Shown here: positions 10,130 to 18,395 of the stretch, piece after piece
Numbering within the stretch: the first letter of the stretch is position 1
How the letters are laid out: each line of letters opens with the position of its first letter
Assembly (NCBI RefSeq): GCF_036985505.1
Contig: NZ_BTGQ01000007.1
Span: 62,001 to 126,000 of the forward strand
Reading direction: 5' to 3'
Origin: Croceitalea sp947503285
Lineage (GTDB): Bacteria > Bacteroidota > Bacteroidia > Flavobacteriales > Flavobacteriaceae
DNA: 64,000 nt
Translations under genes and position numbers: made by a program
Notes under the pieces: model-generated
The model's input: only the letters and a program-made list of their open reading frames with translations
Databases searched by the model: none
Told to the model about the DNA's origin: nothing

Positions 10130-10185
10130 TACAAGTACAGACCTTAGCAGTATTTTCCGAAGTTTTTTGATAACGTTTTACCTTT

Positions 10186-10193
10186 TATCTTTG
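10186..10193 (+). promoter_or_regulatory. Candidate -7 box for tsaD
   Basis: TATCTTTG fits TAnnTTTG, 26 bp before the GTG start of tsaD. An upstream TTTG at 10166-10169 is 16 bp away, slightly short for the usual -33/-7 spacing. The box overlaps the likely 5' leader of the divergent tamB. Confidence 0.35.
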
Positions 10194-10218
10194 TCTGTCA
10201 ACTTTTATTCCAAAATAG

Positions 10219-11241
10219 GTGAAAAGTCAAGAAAACTTTATTCTGGCCATAGAATCGTCTTGTGACGACACATCTGCCGCTGTACTCTGCAATGACACCG
10301 TACTGAGCAATGTTGTTGCCACACAACATATTCATGAGCAATATGGGGGTGTTGTACCCGAGTTGGCATCGAGGGCACATCAACAAAACATCGTACCGGT
10401 GGTACACCAAGCTTTGGCCAAGGCAAATATCGCTAAAAAACAACTATCGGCAATAGCTTTTACGAGAGGTCCGGGCCTTATGGGATCTTTATTGGTCGGC
10501 ACCTCATTTGCAAAGTCAATGGCCTTGGGCCTGGGTATTCCCTTAATTGAGGTCAATCATATGCAAGCGCATATCATGGCCCACTTCATAAAAGGGGATG
10601 AACAACCACCACCGAGCTTTCCGTTTTTGGCGATGACCATCAGTGGCGGCCATACACAGATCATTCTGGTCAAAGATCATTTTAATATGGAAGTCTTGGG
10701 CGAGACCCTTGATGATGCGGTCGGGGAAGCTTTTGACAAAAGTGCGAAACTATTAGGACTACCTTACCCTGGTGGACCTTTGATCGATGAGTATGCCAAA
10801 AAGGGTAATCCAAAAGCATTTGTTTTTCCAAAACCCAAGGTTGAGGGATTGCATTTTAGTTTCAGCGGACTGAAAACAAGCATACTGTATTTCATTCAAA
10901 AGCAACAAAAGGCAAACCCGGATTTTGTAAAAGAAAATCTTCACGACATTTGTGCCTCCATTCAATTCACTATCTTAGAAATTCTAATGGACAAATTGAA
11001 ATTGGCAGTGAAGACGACCAAAATCAAACAAATAGCTATCGGGGGTGGTGTCGCTGCGAATTCTGGAATTCGATCTAGACTTAAAGCTGCGGAAACTGAT
11101 TTAGGTTGGACCACCTATATTCCGAAGTTCGAATATTGTACCGATAATGCGGCGATGATCGGTATCGTAGGATATTACAAATACCTTCAACAAGACTTTG
11201 CATCACAAAATATCGCTGCAAAAGCGAGGTATATCCTGTAG
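10219..11241 (+). CDS. tsaD: tRNA N6-adenosine threonylcarbamoyltransferase subunit TsaD
   Basis: 340 residues, the usual length. It transfers the threonylcarbamoyl group from TC-AMP to A37 of ANN-decoding tRNAs together with TsaB and TsaE. Seen are the N-terminal ILAIESSCDDTSAAV motif, the metal ligands His114 and His118 (NHMQAH), the SGGHTQ loop near 142-147, and the C-terminal FEYCTDNAAMIG motif. The start is GTG at 10219; there is no in-frame ATG before the essential IESSCD motif. The small TfoX-like gene follows 3 bp after the stop, so the two are probably co-transcribed with rsmE. Confidence 0.97.
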   Translation: MKSQENFILAIESSCDDTSAAVLCNDTVLSNVVATQHIHEQYGGVVPELASRAHQQNIVPVVHQALAKANIAKKQLSAIAFTRGPGLMGSLLVGTSFAKSMALGLGIPLIEVNHMQAHIMAHFIKGDEQPPPSFPFLAMTISGGHTQIILVKDHFNMEVLGETLDDAVGEAFDKSAKLLGLPYPGGPLIDEYAKKGNPKAFVFPKPKVEGLHFSFSGLKTSILYFIQKQQKANPDFVKENLHDICASIQFTILEILMDKLKLAVKTTKIKQIAIGGGVAANSGIRSRLKAAETDLGWTTYIPKFEYCTDNAAMIGIVGYYKYLQQDFASQNIAAKARYIL

Positions 11242-11244
11242 ACA

Positions 11245-11580
11245 ATGGATTATAATGAGGACTTAACACGCAGGATACGGACAGCTTTGAAGATCTTCCC
11301 AGAAATTTTCGAAGAAAAAAAGATGTTCGGTGGCCTTGCATTTTTGTACAAAGGCAAAATGACAGTTGGCCCCATTAAGGCAAGGTTGATGGTTCGGGTT
11401 CGAGATGCGAAGATGGCCAGTGAATTGGCCAAACCCTTTGTAGAACCTATGGATTTCACGGGCAGGCCAATGAAAGAATTCATTTATGTATTACCCGAAG
11501 GATACCAATCTGAAGAACAGCTCCATTATTGGATAACGCTGGGACTAGAACATGCGAAACAAAAATTAAACGAAAGTTGA
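11245..11580 (+). CDS. TfoX/Sxy N-terminal domain protein
   Basis: 111 residues. It matches the stand-alone TfoX N-terminal domain: the EKKMFGGLAFLYKGKM block at about residues 25-40, then VRV and a GRPMKEFIYV segment. In gammaproteobacteria the domain occurs in competence regulators, but the short flavobacterial versions are widespread housekeeping-context proteins of unknown role, so no competence role is claimed. Three bp after tsaD; its TGA shares bases with the rsmE ATG (TGATG at 11578-11582), implying translational coupling. Confidence 0.8.
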   Translation: MDYNEDLTRRIRTALKIFPEIFEEKKMFGGLAFLYKGKMTVGPIKARLMVRVRDAKMASELAKPFVEPMDFTGRPMKEFIYVLPEGYQSEEQLHYWITLGLEHAKQKLNES

Positions 11581-12284
11581 TGCAACTATTTTACGATCCA
11601 TCCCTTGATAACAGTTTCAAACAATTTTTCTTTTCACCAGAAGAAAGCAAACATATCGTAAGGGTACTTCGTAAAAATGAAGGCGACGTTTTACACATAA
11701 CCAATGGCCGGGGTTATTTATATGAAGCGAAGATAATCAGTGCCGATGCAAAAAAGTGCAAGGCACAGTTGATCAAGGAAGAACGTACCATACCGAGGTT
11801 GCACACGCTACACCTCGCCGTCGCCCCCACGAAAATGAACGATCGGTTCGAATGGTTTCTAGAAAAAGCCACCGAAATAGGCATTCATGAAATTACCCCT
11901 ATACTTTGTAAAAATTCAGAAAGAAAGGTCATTAAACCAGAACGGCTTGAAAAAGTATTACAATCGGCCATGAAGCAATCGTTACAGACCTTCTTACCCA
12001 AATTGAACCCTATGGTCACTTATAAACAGTTTGTACAAAGCACCAAAGCAGATCTTAAGTTCATCGCCCATTGTCAAAAAAGTGAAAAAGTGGAACTCAA
12101 ACGTCGTCTACAGGCTGATAAGGACATCATTATCTTGATAGGCCCAGAAGGTGATTTTTCATCGGATGAAGTGAAACTGGCCTATGAAAATGATTTCTTG
12201 CCAATTTCCTTAGGAAGAAATCGTCTACGAACGGAAACCGCCGCAATTTATGCCTGTACCGTAGTGGCTGTTATCAACAATTAG
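11580..12284 (+). CDS. rsmE: 16S rRNA m3U1498 methyltransferase RsmE
   Basis: 234 residues when started at the ATG at 11580, which overlaps the preceding stop; a longer in-frame version from 11529 would run through the TfoX-like gene and is not favoured. The N-terminal PUA-like part has HIVRVLRKNEGD. The C-terminal SPOUT (trefoil-knot) SAM site shows LIGPEGDFS around residues 186-194 and LGRNRLRTETAA near the end. It methylates U1498 of 16S rRNA. The 3' end overlaps by 4 bp the stop of the convergent DUF1223 gene. Confidence 0.96.
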   Translation: MQLFYDPSLDNSFKQFFFSPEESKHIVRVLRKNEGDVLHITNGRGYLYEAKIISADAKKCKAQLIKEERTIPRLHTLHLAVAPTKMNDRFEWFLEKATEIGIHEITPILCKNSERKVIKPERLEKVLQSAMKQSLQTFLPKLNPMVTYKQFVQSTKADLKFIAHCQKSEKVELKRRLQADKDIIILIGPEGDFSSDEVKLAYENDFLPISLGRNRLRTETAAIYACTVVAVINN

Positions 12285-13060
12285 ACTTTCGATTTTACCG
12301 CGCCGGTGATATCGGTTTCTTTATTTTCAATTACCAAAATTAAGGTTAAATCATCGGATGCACTGGCCAAACTGGGGATCGTCAGACTAGAGGTACCCCT
12401 TGCAGTATTCAACGGAATGTATTTTTCGGCAATCACGACATTGGCATTTTTAAGCACCCGGCTTCGGTTTTCACCTCGTTTTACCGCTGTGGTACGTTCA
12501 TCCAATACCAAGACTGCCCGTAATTGCTTATCGTTCAACGTTCCCTTTACCGTATAATCAAAAGTGATGCTGCGACCGTTTTCTTTTATATTGGATAGCT
12601 GAATATCGTTGATAACCTTCTGTTTACCGTATTCTTGAATTTTAGTATCCAATTTGTACCCATTCGAACCTACGAAATGCTCTTTACCGTTGACCACCAA
12701 CTGTGGGGTATAGTTGCTTCTCGATTTAAATTTTTGATTGTAAGCCCTTTGCTTCTTGCTAAAGGTCGATTTGCTAAAAGGGTCTTCCCATCCAATATAG
12801 TTCCAATAATCCACATGATAGGATAGTGCGAATACCTTTTCAGGAAAGTCTTTTTTGGCTTTATCCAATAAAACATCCGCCGGGGGGCAACTAGAACATC
12901 CTTGTGAGGTAAAAAGTTCCAACACCACCACTGCGTCATACTCACCTAAAACTGGCTTTTCTTCCCCATTCTTTGCATTTTCCACTTCATTCATCGTATA
13001 GAATGCCGTTGTTGTCAACCCGACGAATATTACTATTGGTATTATGATTTTTTTATACAT
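12281..13060 (-). CDS. DUF1223 thioredoxin-like exported protein
   Basis: 259 residues with an N-terminal hydrophobic segment (about residues 4-22; signal peptide or anchor). The DUF1223 core is clear: VVVLELFTSQGCSSCPPAD at about 45-62, with a thioredoxin-style CSSC (Cys55/Cys58), then VDYWNYIGWEDPFS and a TPQLVVNG segment like the cis-Pro region of thioredoxin folds. Probably a periplasmic thiol/redox protein; the substrate is unknown. Convergent with rsmE, and divergent from the DUF4159 gene with only about 40 bp between starts. Confidence 0.85.
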   Translation of the reverse strand: MYKKIIIPIVIFVGLTTTAFYTMNEVENAKNGEEKPVLGEYDAVVVLELFTSQGCSSCPPADVLLDKAKKDFPEKVFALSYHVDYWNYIGWEDPFSKSTFSKKQRAYNQKFKSRSNYTPQLVVNGKEHFVGSNGYKLDTKIQEYGKQKVINDIQLSNIKENGRSITFDYTVKGTLNDKQLRAVLVLDERTTAVKRGENRSRVLKNANVVIAEKYIPLNTARGTSSLTIPSLASASDDLTLILVIENKETDITGAVKSKV

Positions 13061-13101
13061 TATATTCGGTATTTTTGATTTTATCGATTATTCGCGTTTT
13101 G

Positions 13102-13752
13102 ATGAAACAACTTACTTTGGGGTATTGTTTTTTAACTTTTTTTGTGATAACCACAATACAATCACAAGAGGTCGCCATTCTAAAGTATGGTGGCGGTGGC
13201 GATTGGTATTCGAACCCTACCGCATTACCCAATTTGATTGAATTCTGTAATAAGAACATCAACACCCAAATAACAGAAAAGCCCCAAACCGTAGAAGTGG
13301 GTGACCCCACTATTTTTCAATTCCCCTTTTTACATATGACTGGCCACGGTAATGTTTTCTTTTCTGACGAAGAGGCAGAAAATTTGCAGACCTATCTTTT
13401 GGCCGGTGGCTTTTTGCACATTGATGACAATTATGGCATGTACCCGTATTTAAAAAGGGAACTCAAAAAAGTTTTTCCTGATGAGGAGTTGGAGGAATTG
13501 GGTAGTGACCACCCTGTTTTCAGTCAAAAATTCCAATTCCCTGAAGGATTACCAAAAATTCATGAACACGATGGAAAACGACCGCAAGCCTTGGGTATCT
13601 TTCACGAAGGTCGCTTGATACTGCTGTTCACATACGAAAGTGATTTGGGTGATGGGTGGGAAGACCCCTCAGTACACAATGACCCTGAGGAAATTCGTTT
13701 GAAAGCCCTACAAATGGGGGCCAATATCATAGCCTATGCCTTTAAAACCTAA
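13102..13752 (+). CDS. DUF4159 domain exported protein
   Basis: 216 residues from the ATG at 13102; an in-frame alternative at 13075 would hide the signal peptide. There is a clear signal peptide (about 22 residues ending QSQ). The domain then shows a GGGGDWY motif, GHGNVFFSDEE and a GGFLHIDDNYGM block, the ThuA/GATase-like DUF4159 pattern that in other Bacteroidota lies near MoxR/VWA or membrane assembly genes. No function is established. The AI-2E-type transporter starts 3 bp after the stop, so the two are co-transcribed. Confidence 0.8.
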   Translation: MKQLTLGYCFLTFFVITTIQSQEVAILKYGGGGDWYSNPTALPNLIEFCNKNINTQITEKPQTVEVGDPTIFQFPFLHMTGHGNVFFSDEEAENLQTYLLAGGFLHIDDNYGMYPYLKRELKKVFPDEELEELGSDHPVFSQKFQFPEGLPKIHEHDGKRPQALGIFHEGRLILLFTYESDLGDGWEDPSVHNDPEEIRLKALQMGANIIAYAFKT

Positions 13753-13755
13753 TCT

Positions 13756-14856
13756 ATGAACTCAAAAACCATTGCAAATGGTATTCTTAGGGCAGTTTTT
13801 ATCATAGCTGCAATCGTAATCACTTTCTATTTTTTGATTGAGATCCAATCGGTATTGGCCTACTTGGCCATCGCTGCCGTAATCGCCTTGTTGGGTAGGC
13901 CAATAGTACTATTCTTAAGGAGGAAATTGAAGTTTCCGAACACTTTGGCCGTGGTTCTGACCATGTTTTTGATGTTGGGGGTTTTCATTGGCATTTTGGC
14001 GCTTTTTATCCCGCTGGTGAATGAACAAAGTAGGAACCTTTCCCTGTTGGATATTGAGGCCTTGAAAGACAACCTAAACAATTTATATCTCGAGATTACC
14101 GATTACCTGGGCATTTCTACCGCCAACGTTGACGAGATCATAGAAGATTCTGATTTGAACAAGAACATCATCGAAGGCCTAGACCTGAATTTTATACCAG
14201 ATTTCTTGAACTCGTTTTTCAATGTGCTCAGCAATTTTAGTATCGGGCTTTTCTCGGTTCTATTTATTTCATTTTTCTTCTTGAAGGATAGTAAACTATT
14301 TCAAAACGGCCTCATGACCTTCGTACCGAGTACCAAAGAGGGTAGCCTGGTTAAATCGATTGACAAGATCAATAACCTGCTGTCTAGATACTTTGGGGGC
14401 ATTTTACTCCAGCTTTTTATTTTATTCATTATTTACACCATCACCCTGCTTATCGTCGGGGTTGAAAATGCGATCGTAATTGCCTTTTTATGTTCCCTCT
14501 TTAACATCATTCCGTATGTGGGTCCGATCATCGGTGGGGTCATCATGATCACCCTTACAATGACCAGTTATTTAGGTGCTGATTTTAGCTCGGTAATCTT
14601 AGCAAAAACATTGTATGTCCTTATCGGATTGTGCATTGGGCAACTCATCGATAATTTCTTTTCGCAACCCTTTATTTTTTCGAATTCCGTCAAGTCGCAT
14701 CCGCTTGAAATTTTTTTGGTCATTATCATAGCGGGATTGCTTTTTGGAGTCGTGGGAATGGTCATCGCAGTACCCGGCTATACTGCGATAAAGGTAATTT
14801 TAAAAGAATTTTTGAGCGAAAACAGCATCGTAAAAAAGCTAACCAAAGACTTATAG
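13756..14856 (+). CDS. AI-2E family (PerM/YdiK-like) membrane transporter
   Basis: 366 residues. Two hydrophobic segments at the N-terminus (about 10-65) are followed by one at 70-90, a soluble stretch at about 95-150, and then five or so further hydrophobic segments. This is the UPF0118/AI-2E family layout, with the conserved LLFGVVGMVIAVP motif near the C-terminus. The family covers autoinducer exporters and Na+/H+ antiporter-like proteins, so the substrate is not assigned. It follows the DUF4159 gene by 3 bp, and the methyltransferase gene begins 7 bp after its stop. Confidence 0.88.
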   Translation: MNSKTIANGILRAVFIIAAIVITFYFLIEIQSVLAYLAIAAVIALLGRPIVLFLRRKLKFPNTLAVVLTMFLMLGVFIGILALFIPLVNEQSRNLSLLDIEALKDNLNNLYLEITDYLGISTANVDEIIEDSDLNKNIIEGLDLNFIPDFLNSFFNVLSNFSIGLFSVLFISFFFLKDSKLFQNGLMTFVPSTKEGSLVKSIDKINNLLSRYFGGILLQLFILFIIYTITLLIVGVENAIVIAFLCSLFNIIPYVGPIIGGVIMITLTMTSYLGADFSSVILAKTLYVLIGLCIGQLIDNFFSQPFIFSNSVKSHPLEIFLVIIIAGLLFGVVGMVIAVPGYTAIKVILKEFLSENSIVKKLTKDL

Positions 14857-14863
14857 CAACAGT

Positions 14864-16042
14864 TTGAATGAATCTATTTTAAAATCTGGTGTACAGGATT
14901 TTATAAAAAATAATTGGGATACTGACATCGTGTCAGTATTGCTAAAAAAGCCTTTTTTTGACGGTGTTGGCCAAAAAGAATTGGTGGAGCAGCTAGAAGC
15001 CAAAAAAAAGTGCCGATATAAACTCCCGTCTTGGTTCAATACCCCCAAAATATACTATCCAAAAAAGTTGCATATTGAGCAGACCAGTTCAGAAGCGACT
15101 GCCGAATACAAGGCCGATTTGATACATGGAAAATCACTGCTCGACATCACTGGGGGATTAGGGGTCGACAGCTATTTCTTTTCAAAGAAATTTGATGACA
15201 TCATTCATTGTGAAATGAATGAAAACCTATCTGAAATCGCAGCCCATAATTTTAAGGTCTTAGGGGTGAAAAACACCACTTTTAAAATCGGCGATGGTAT
15301 CAAATTTTTGAAGAATTCAGACCTAAAATTTGACTGGGTTTTTGTGGATCCCTCGCGCAGGAATGAGGTGAGGGGTAAAGTATTTTTATTGCAGGATTGC
15401 CTTCCGAATATTCCTGACGAATTGGATGCCATTTTTCAGAAAACCAAAAATATCTTGGTAAAGACCTCTCCCCTCTTGGATATTTCGCAAGGAATCTCAG
15501 AATTGAAATTCGTAAAGGAAATTCATGTGGTTGCCGTTAAAAATGAGGTCAAGGAATTGCTATGGATTTTAGAAAAAGGCTATCAAGGTGAGGTAGCGAT
15601 CAAAACGGTCAATCTTGTAAAAGATAAAGAACACCATTTTGATTTCACCCTTTCGACGGAAAAAGGGATTGTTGCAGAATTAGGATTGCCAGGTACCTAT
15701 CTCTACGAACCCAATGCCGCCATTCTGAAATCAGGTGGTTTTAAATCTATCGGAAAAACCATGGGTGTAAAAAAATTGCATGAACATTCGCATTTGTATA
15801 CCGCTGACAGATTGCTGACCTTCCCCGGACGTCGCTTCAAAATTCAGAATGCCTTGACTTACAACAAAAAGAAACTTCAACAGCTTGGGCTGACAAAGGT
15901 CAATATCACTACGCGTAATTTCCCTGAATCCGTTGCTAACCTCAGAAAAAAGTTCAAACTGAATGAGGGTGGTGACACCTATCTGTTTTTTACCACTGAT
16001 TTAAACAACCAACGGATTGTGATTGTTGGCCAACAGCTATAA
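14864..16042 (+). CDS. THUMP-like SAM-dependent methyltransferase, TTG start
   Basis: 392 residues. The N-terminal helical part is followed by a Rossmann methyltransferase domain with motif I LLDITGGLGVD (about 92-102), an acidic end of beta 2 (HCEMNE), and the catalytic-type VDPSRR at 161-166. The C-terminal third matches the THUMP-like domain, with an RHSHLYTADR-type stretch and a GRRFKIQNAL segment. Probably an RNA methyltransferase; the target is unknown. The start is TTG at 14864: no in-frame ATG precedes the conserved N-terminus, and this site sits 7 bp after the previous stop. Confidence 0.82.
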   Translation: MNESILKSGVQDFIKNNWDTDIVSVLLKKPFFDGVGQKELVEQLEAKKKCRYKLPSWFNTPKIYYPKKLHIEQTSSEATAEYKADLIHGKSLLDITGGLGVDSYFFSKKFDDIIHCEMNENLSEIAAHNFKVLGVKNTTFKIGDGIKFLKNSDLKFDWVFVDPSRRNEVRGKVFLLQDCLPNIPDELDAIFQKTKNILVKTSPLLDISQGISELKFVKEIHVVAVKNEVKELLWILEKGYQGEVAIKTVNLVKDKEHHFDFTLSTEKGIVAELGLPGTYLYEPNAAILKSGGFKSIGKTMGVKKLHEHSHLYTADRLLTFPGRRFKIQNALTYNKKKLQQLGLTKVNITTRNFPESVANLRKKFKLNEGGDTYLFFTTDLNNQRIVIVGQQL

Positions 16043-16117
16043 ATACCATAATTGGGTATCTTAGTATTCTATATAAAAGATATATGATCATTGATGATAT
16101 ATCGTTGTTGTGCATAA

Positions 16118-16780
16118 TTGAAAAAAAATGTGGTTTCAAAAGAAAATAAACCTGAAAAAGTAAAAGATAGGAATACAAAACAATTGCGTTCTTCTGGAAT
16201 TGAAGTAATTGAACATCTGCCCTATTTAGATAATCCTGAATTTAAAGAACCAAAAGAAATTGCGCGTAGAACTTTGGTTTTGAAGGCATTATTTCAATTA
16301 CACCTTCAAGCACCAAGAGAAATAATAAAGAAATGGCTTGAAGAAAACGGACTTTTAACGAGTCTAAACGTTAAGGAGTTGAAATATTTGCAAACGGAAT
16401 ATTCTGAATTACCCGAACAAACTCAAACCGATATTTACTGGTTTGTAGAAGCTATTTAGACTTTTGCTTGGGTTGGTGGATTTCATAACAATCTGACTTT
16501 GAACACTGGTGTAGAAGATTCACTTGCTACATTAATTCCTAACATTGCGAAAAATGAACCAGCCGAAAAATTTATATCTAAATTCAAATTGAGAAATCAA
16601 GTCGATATCTTTGAAATGTTGGACAAGTTTTATTGTGCTCATTAGTTCGCTCGAAATAACAATTTGACTGAAAAACAATCGGACAAAGTTGATTTGGACA
16701 TAATAATGGAAAGAAGAAAAGCATTAGAATATACAGTTTACAAAGAATTTGACTGGAATGAGATTTCTCTTGACACTTAA
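16118..16780 (+). pseudogene. DUF4272 gene broken by two in-frame TAG codons
   Basis: The frame reads continuously from about 16118 (TTG; GTG at 16130 is an alternative) to TAA at 16778-16780, apart from TAG at 16457-16459 and TAG at 16643-16645. The product looks like a DUF4272 protein: the RSSGIEVIEHLPYL start, REIARRTLVLKALF, a YWFVEAI block, and a C-terminal LEYTVYKEFDWNEI block. Both stops fall where DUF4272 proteins have Trp (VEAI-W-TFAW and CAH-W-FAR), so each is a single TGG to TAG change. The first ORF alone gives 113 residues. It lies in an AT-rich cassette-like region and is followed directly by the first long repeat. Confidence 0.82.
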
Positions 16781-16790
16781 AAAACTATGC

Positions 16791-16981
16791 ACAACACGGT
16801 GTATAAAACATAGCTATTAAGTACTAAACCTAGAGGCTTGTACTTATTTGCAAAGACCGCCAAATTTTTAATTTGGCTTTTAAAAAGAGAAAAATTAAAA
16901 AACAAAATATAAAAATTCGACTCTGTGTTAACCCGAAAAGTCAGTGTCTTTTTTCACACTAAGTTTCATATACAAGACCGT
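16791..16981. repeat. Cassette-type ~190-bp repeat, copy 1, with inverted ends
   Basis: Starts ACAACACGGTGTATA and ends CATATACAAGACCGT. The reverse complement of the end (ACGGTCTTGTATATG) pairs with the start. Inside are a small hairpin GCCAAAT/ATTTGGC (16859-16865 with 16871-16877), an AATTCGACT segment, and a GTGTTAACCCGAAAAGT segment. All occur in the same order in the diverged copy at 18393-18582. It follows the DUF4272 pseudogene by about 10 bp. The distal arm is interrupted by the MITE at 16982-17089 and resumes at 17090 (CCGTTACC). Confidence 0.7.
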
Positions 16982-17089
16982 CAGACTATCTCAAAACCTA
17001 TCATTTTAATTTTGATATTCGGGAGGTGTCTTTGAAAAATCTCAAATACGATATTCTCAGAGAGGTAAAATTAGTTTTGAGATAGACTG
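16982..17089. mobile_element. 108-bp MITE with 16-bp TIRs and 4-bp target duplication
   Basis: Left TIR CAGACTATCTCAAAAC (16982-16997) and right TIR GTTTTGAGATAGACTG (17074-17089) match at 15 of 16 positions as inverted repeats. The element is flanked by CCGT on both sides (16978-16981 and 17090-17093), a perfect 4-bp duplication. It has no coding capacity, and internal sequence is partly self-complementary. TIRs containing CTCAAAA occur in some Bacteroidota IS families, but the parent transposase family is only a guess and none is present here. It lies inside the distal arm of the repeat copy 1. Confidence 0.8.
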
Positions 17090-17139
17090 CCGTTACCTAC
17101 AAGCTGAAAAAACAGCTCTGAAACGAAATTGGTTGATAT

Positions 17140-17505
17140 TCAATGAAACGTTATTGAAAAGCTTGGGTCAAGAACTAAAGCTATAATAATAAATACTATC
17201 ATAAGCACAGCAGGAATATTCCTTTCTCGAAAATTATGCCTTAATACAATGTGTGAGGCTAATCCACCAACAGCAAAAGGTAATAAACAGATTAAAGAAA
17301 AGGGTCGAATATTGGCTATCCAAAGACCGAAGACGCCTATGATTTCTACTATGCCAATCGTACGCATTACTATTCCCCCATTATTCATCTCTTCCATACG
17401 GCTTTTCATTGGTTCTTTACCAATTAATTTTTGAGCGCCAGCAATTAGGTATATTAAACTTATAATCCCCAAGATTCCGTAAAAAATTATTGATTCCATA
17501 TTCAA
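17140..17505 (-). CDS. DoxX-like small membrane protein
   Basis: 121 residues with four predicted membrane helices (about 5-22, 47-64, 70-88, 97-115) and the DoxX-type start, in which LIAGAQKLIGKEP follows the first helix. DoxX-like proteins are small inner-membrane proteins; some act with redox or electron-transfer partners, but this one has no assigned role. Downstream of the DUF2147 gene on the same strand with 16 bp between, so probably one transcript from the promoter at 17962-17992. The HxlR regulator is divergent; HxlR-DoxX pairing is common and suggests electrophile or redox-triggered control. Confidence 0.75.
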   Translation of the reverse strand: MNMESIIFYGILGIISLIYLIAGAQKLIGKEPMKSRMEEMNNGGIVMRTIGIVEIIGVFGLWIANIRPFSLICLLPFAVGGLASHIVLRHNFRERNIPAVLMIVFIIIALVLDPSFSITFH

Positions 17506-17521
17506 TTTTTATTTTTTAAAA

Positions 17522-17941
17522 TTATTTATTTGCTTTTGTGAAAATTTCTGTTCTGCCCAAGAAAGAAAAACCAACATAACCTCTAACCTTTAAATCGCTT
17601 TTATCAATCCACATTATAGAATTATAAGTCTTACCACTTTCTGGGTCATAAATTTTCCCATTTTTATATTTTCCGTCAATGAAGACGAAATCCTTTAAGA
17701 AAATCATTCCGAGTAAATCTCTTTTTCTAAGTTCCTCATTCGGGTTATTAATATCCGATTTAGATTCTCTCGTCCACACAAATTTTCCGTGATATTTATT
17801 TCCCTCTTTATAAATTTCTATTTTTCCATCCTTTTTGGGCGACCAATAAAATCCTAAAACAGCATCATTTGATTGCGCAAATAGCATAGTATTACTGTAA
17901 TTTAATATTATAAAAAGTCCAAAAAGCAGTTTAATATTCAT
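17522..17941 (-). CDS. DUF2147 exported protein
   Basis: 139 residues from the ATG at 17939-17941; an upstream in-frame ATG at 17992 would mask the signal peptide and lies inside the promoter region. Signal peptide about 1-22 (ends MLFAQS). The DUF2147 pattern follows: VLGFYWSPKKDGKIEIYKE, YHGKFVW, RDLLGMIFLKDF, WIDKSDLKVRGYVG. A small predicted beta-barrel fold in the periplasm; its function is unknown. It leads the DUF2147-DoxX pair, divergent from HxlR. Confidence 0.82.
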   Translation of the reverse strand: MNIKLLFGLFIILNYSNTMLFAQSNDAVLGFYWSPKKDGKIEIYKEGNKYHGKFVWTRESKSDINNPNEELRKRDLLGMIFLKDFVFIDGKYKNGKIYDPESGKTYNSIMWIDKSDLKVRGYVGFSFLGRTEIFTKANK

Positions 17942-17961
17942 ATTATATTCTAAATACATTG

Positions 17962-17992
17962 CAAACATAAATTCAATACTATACTTTTGCAA
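17962..17992 (-). promoter_or_regulatory. Promoter of the DUF2147-DoxX pair
   Basis: On the minus strand TTG (17990-17992) lies 20 bp before TATGTTTG (17962-17969), a good match to the Bacteroidota -33 TTTG / -7 TAnnTTTG promoter. Transcription would start near 17955, leaving a leader of about 14 nt. Confidence 0.55.
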
Positions 17993-18011
17993 GTAGTAAC
18001 CAAAAAGTATA
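17980..18011. promoter_or_regulatory. Candidate HxlR operator dyad
   Basis: TATACTTTT (17980-17988) and AAAAGTATA (18003-18011) form a perfect 9-bp inverted repeat with a 14-nt spacer. It spans the -33 element of the DUF2147 promoter and lies 55 bp before the HxlR start, the expected position for autorepression and divergent repression by a dimeric winged-helix protein. Confidence 0.5.
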
Positions 18012-18065
18012 TTAATTTCATAAACTATAGCTAATTGATTTATAAACTATTATATAAAAAATAAA

Positions 18066-18395
18066 ATGCAAGAATGTGAAAATAAAGTATCATCGCTACA
18101 ATTTATTATGAGAGTTTTAGGAGGAAAATGGAAAATTCATATTCTATCAAAACTATATTTTGGAAAAAAAAGATTCAAAGAATTAGAGAGAGAAGTAGTA
18201 GGAATTTCACCTAAAATGCTAAGTAAGGAACTAAAGGACTTAGAAGCAATCGGAATAGTTAAGCGAACCACCTTTAATACAGTTCCGATCACGGTAGAAT
18301 ATGACCTAACAAAAGAAGGACTAACATTAAAACCAATTCTTGACCAATTAATGGAATGGTCAATTGAATTTAAATCGTTAAATGCCAGTAGGTAA
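18066..18395 (+). CDS. HxlR family winged-helix transcriptional regulator
   Basis: 109 residues, the family norm. The HxlR core is evident: the VLGGKWKIHILSKL helix near residues 18-31, FKELEREVVGISPKMLSKEL recognition region about 38-57, then LEAIGIVKRT and a wing with VEYDLTKEG. A Cys at residue 4 sits where redox- or quinone-sensing HxlR members carry their reactive thiol, so thiol sensing is plausible but unproven. Divergent from DUF2147/DoxX, its likely targets, with a dyad between them. Its stop codon merges into repeat copy 2. Distinctly AT-rich compared with flanking core genes. Confidence 0.88.
   Translation: MQECENKVSSLQFIMRVLGGKWKIHILSKLYFGKKRFKELEREVVGISPKMLSKELKDLEAIGIVKRTTFNTVPITVEYDLTKEGLTLKPILDQLMEWSIEFKSLNASR

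Noticed and set aside
11529..11579. Upstream start for rsmE
   Set aside because: The extra 17 codons overlap the TfoX-like gene and precede the conserved MQLFYDP start at 11580.
16118..16780. UAG read as an amino acid in the DUF4272 gene
   Set aside because: TAG is used as the normal stop in several core genes here (lptD, ridA, tsaD), so recoding is unlikely; decay is simpler.
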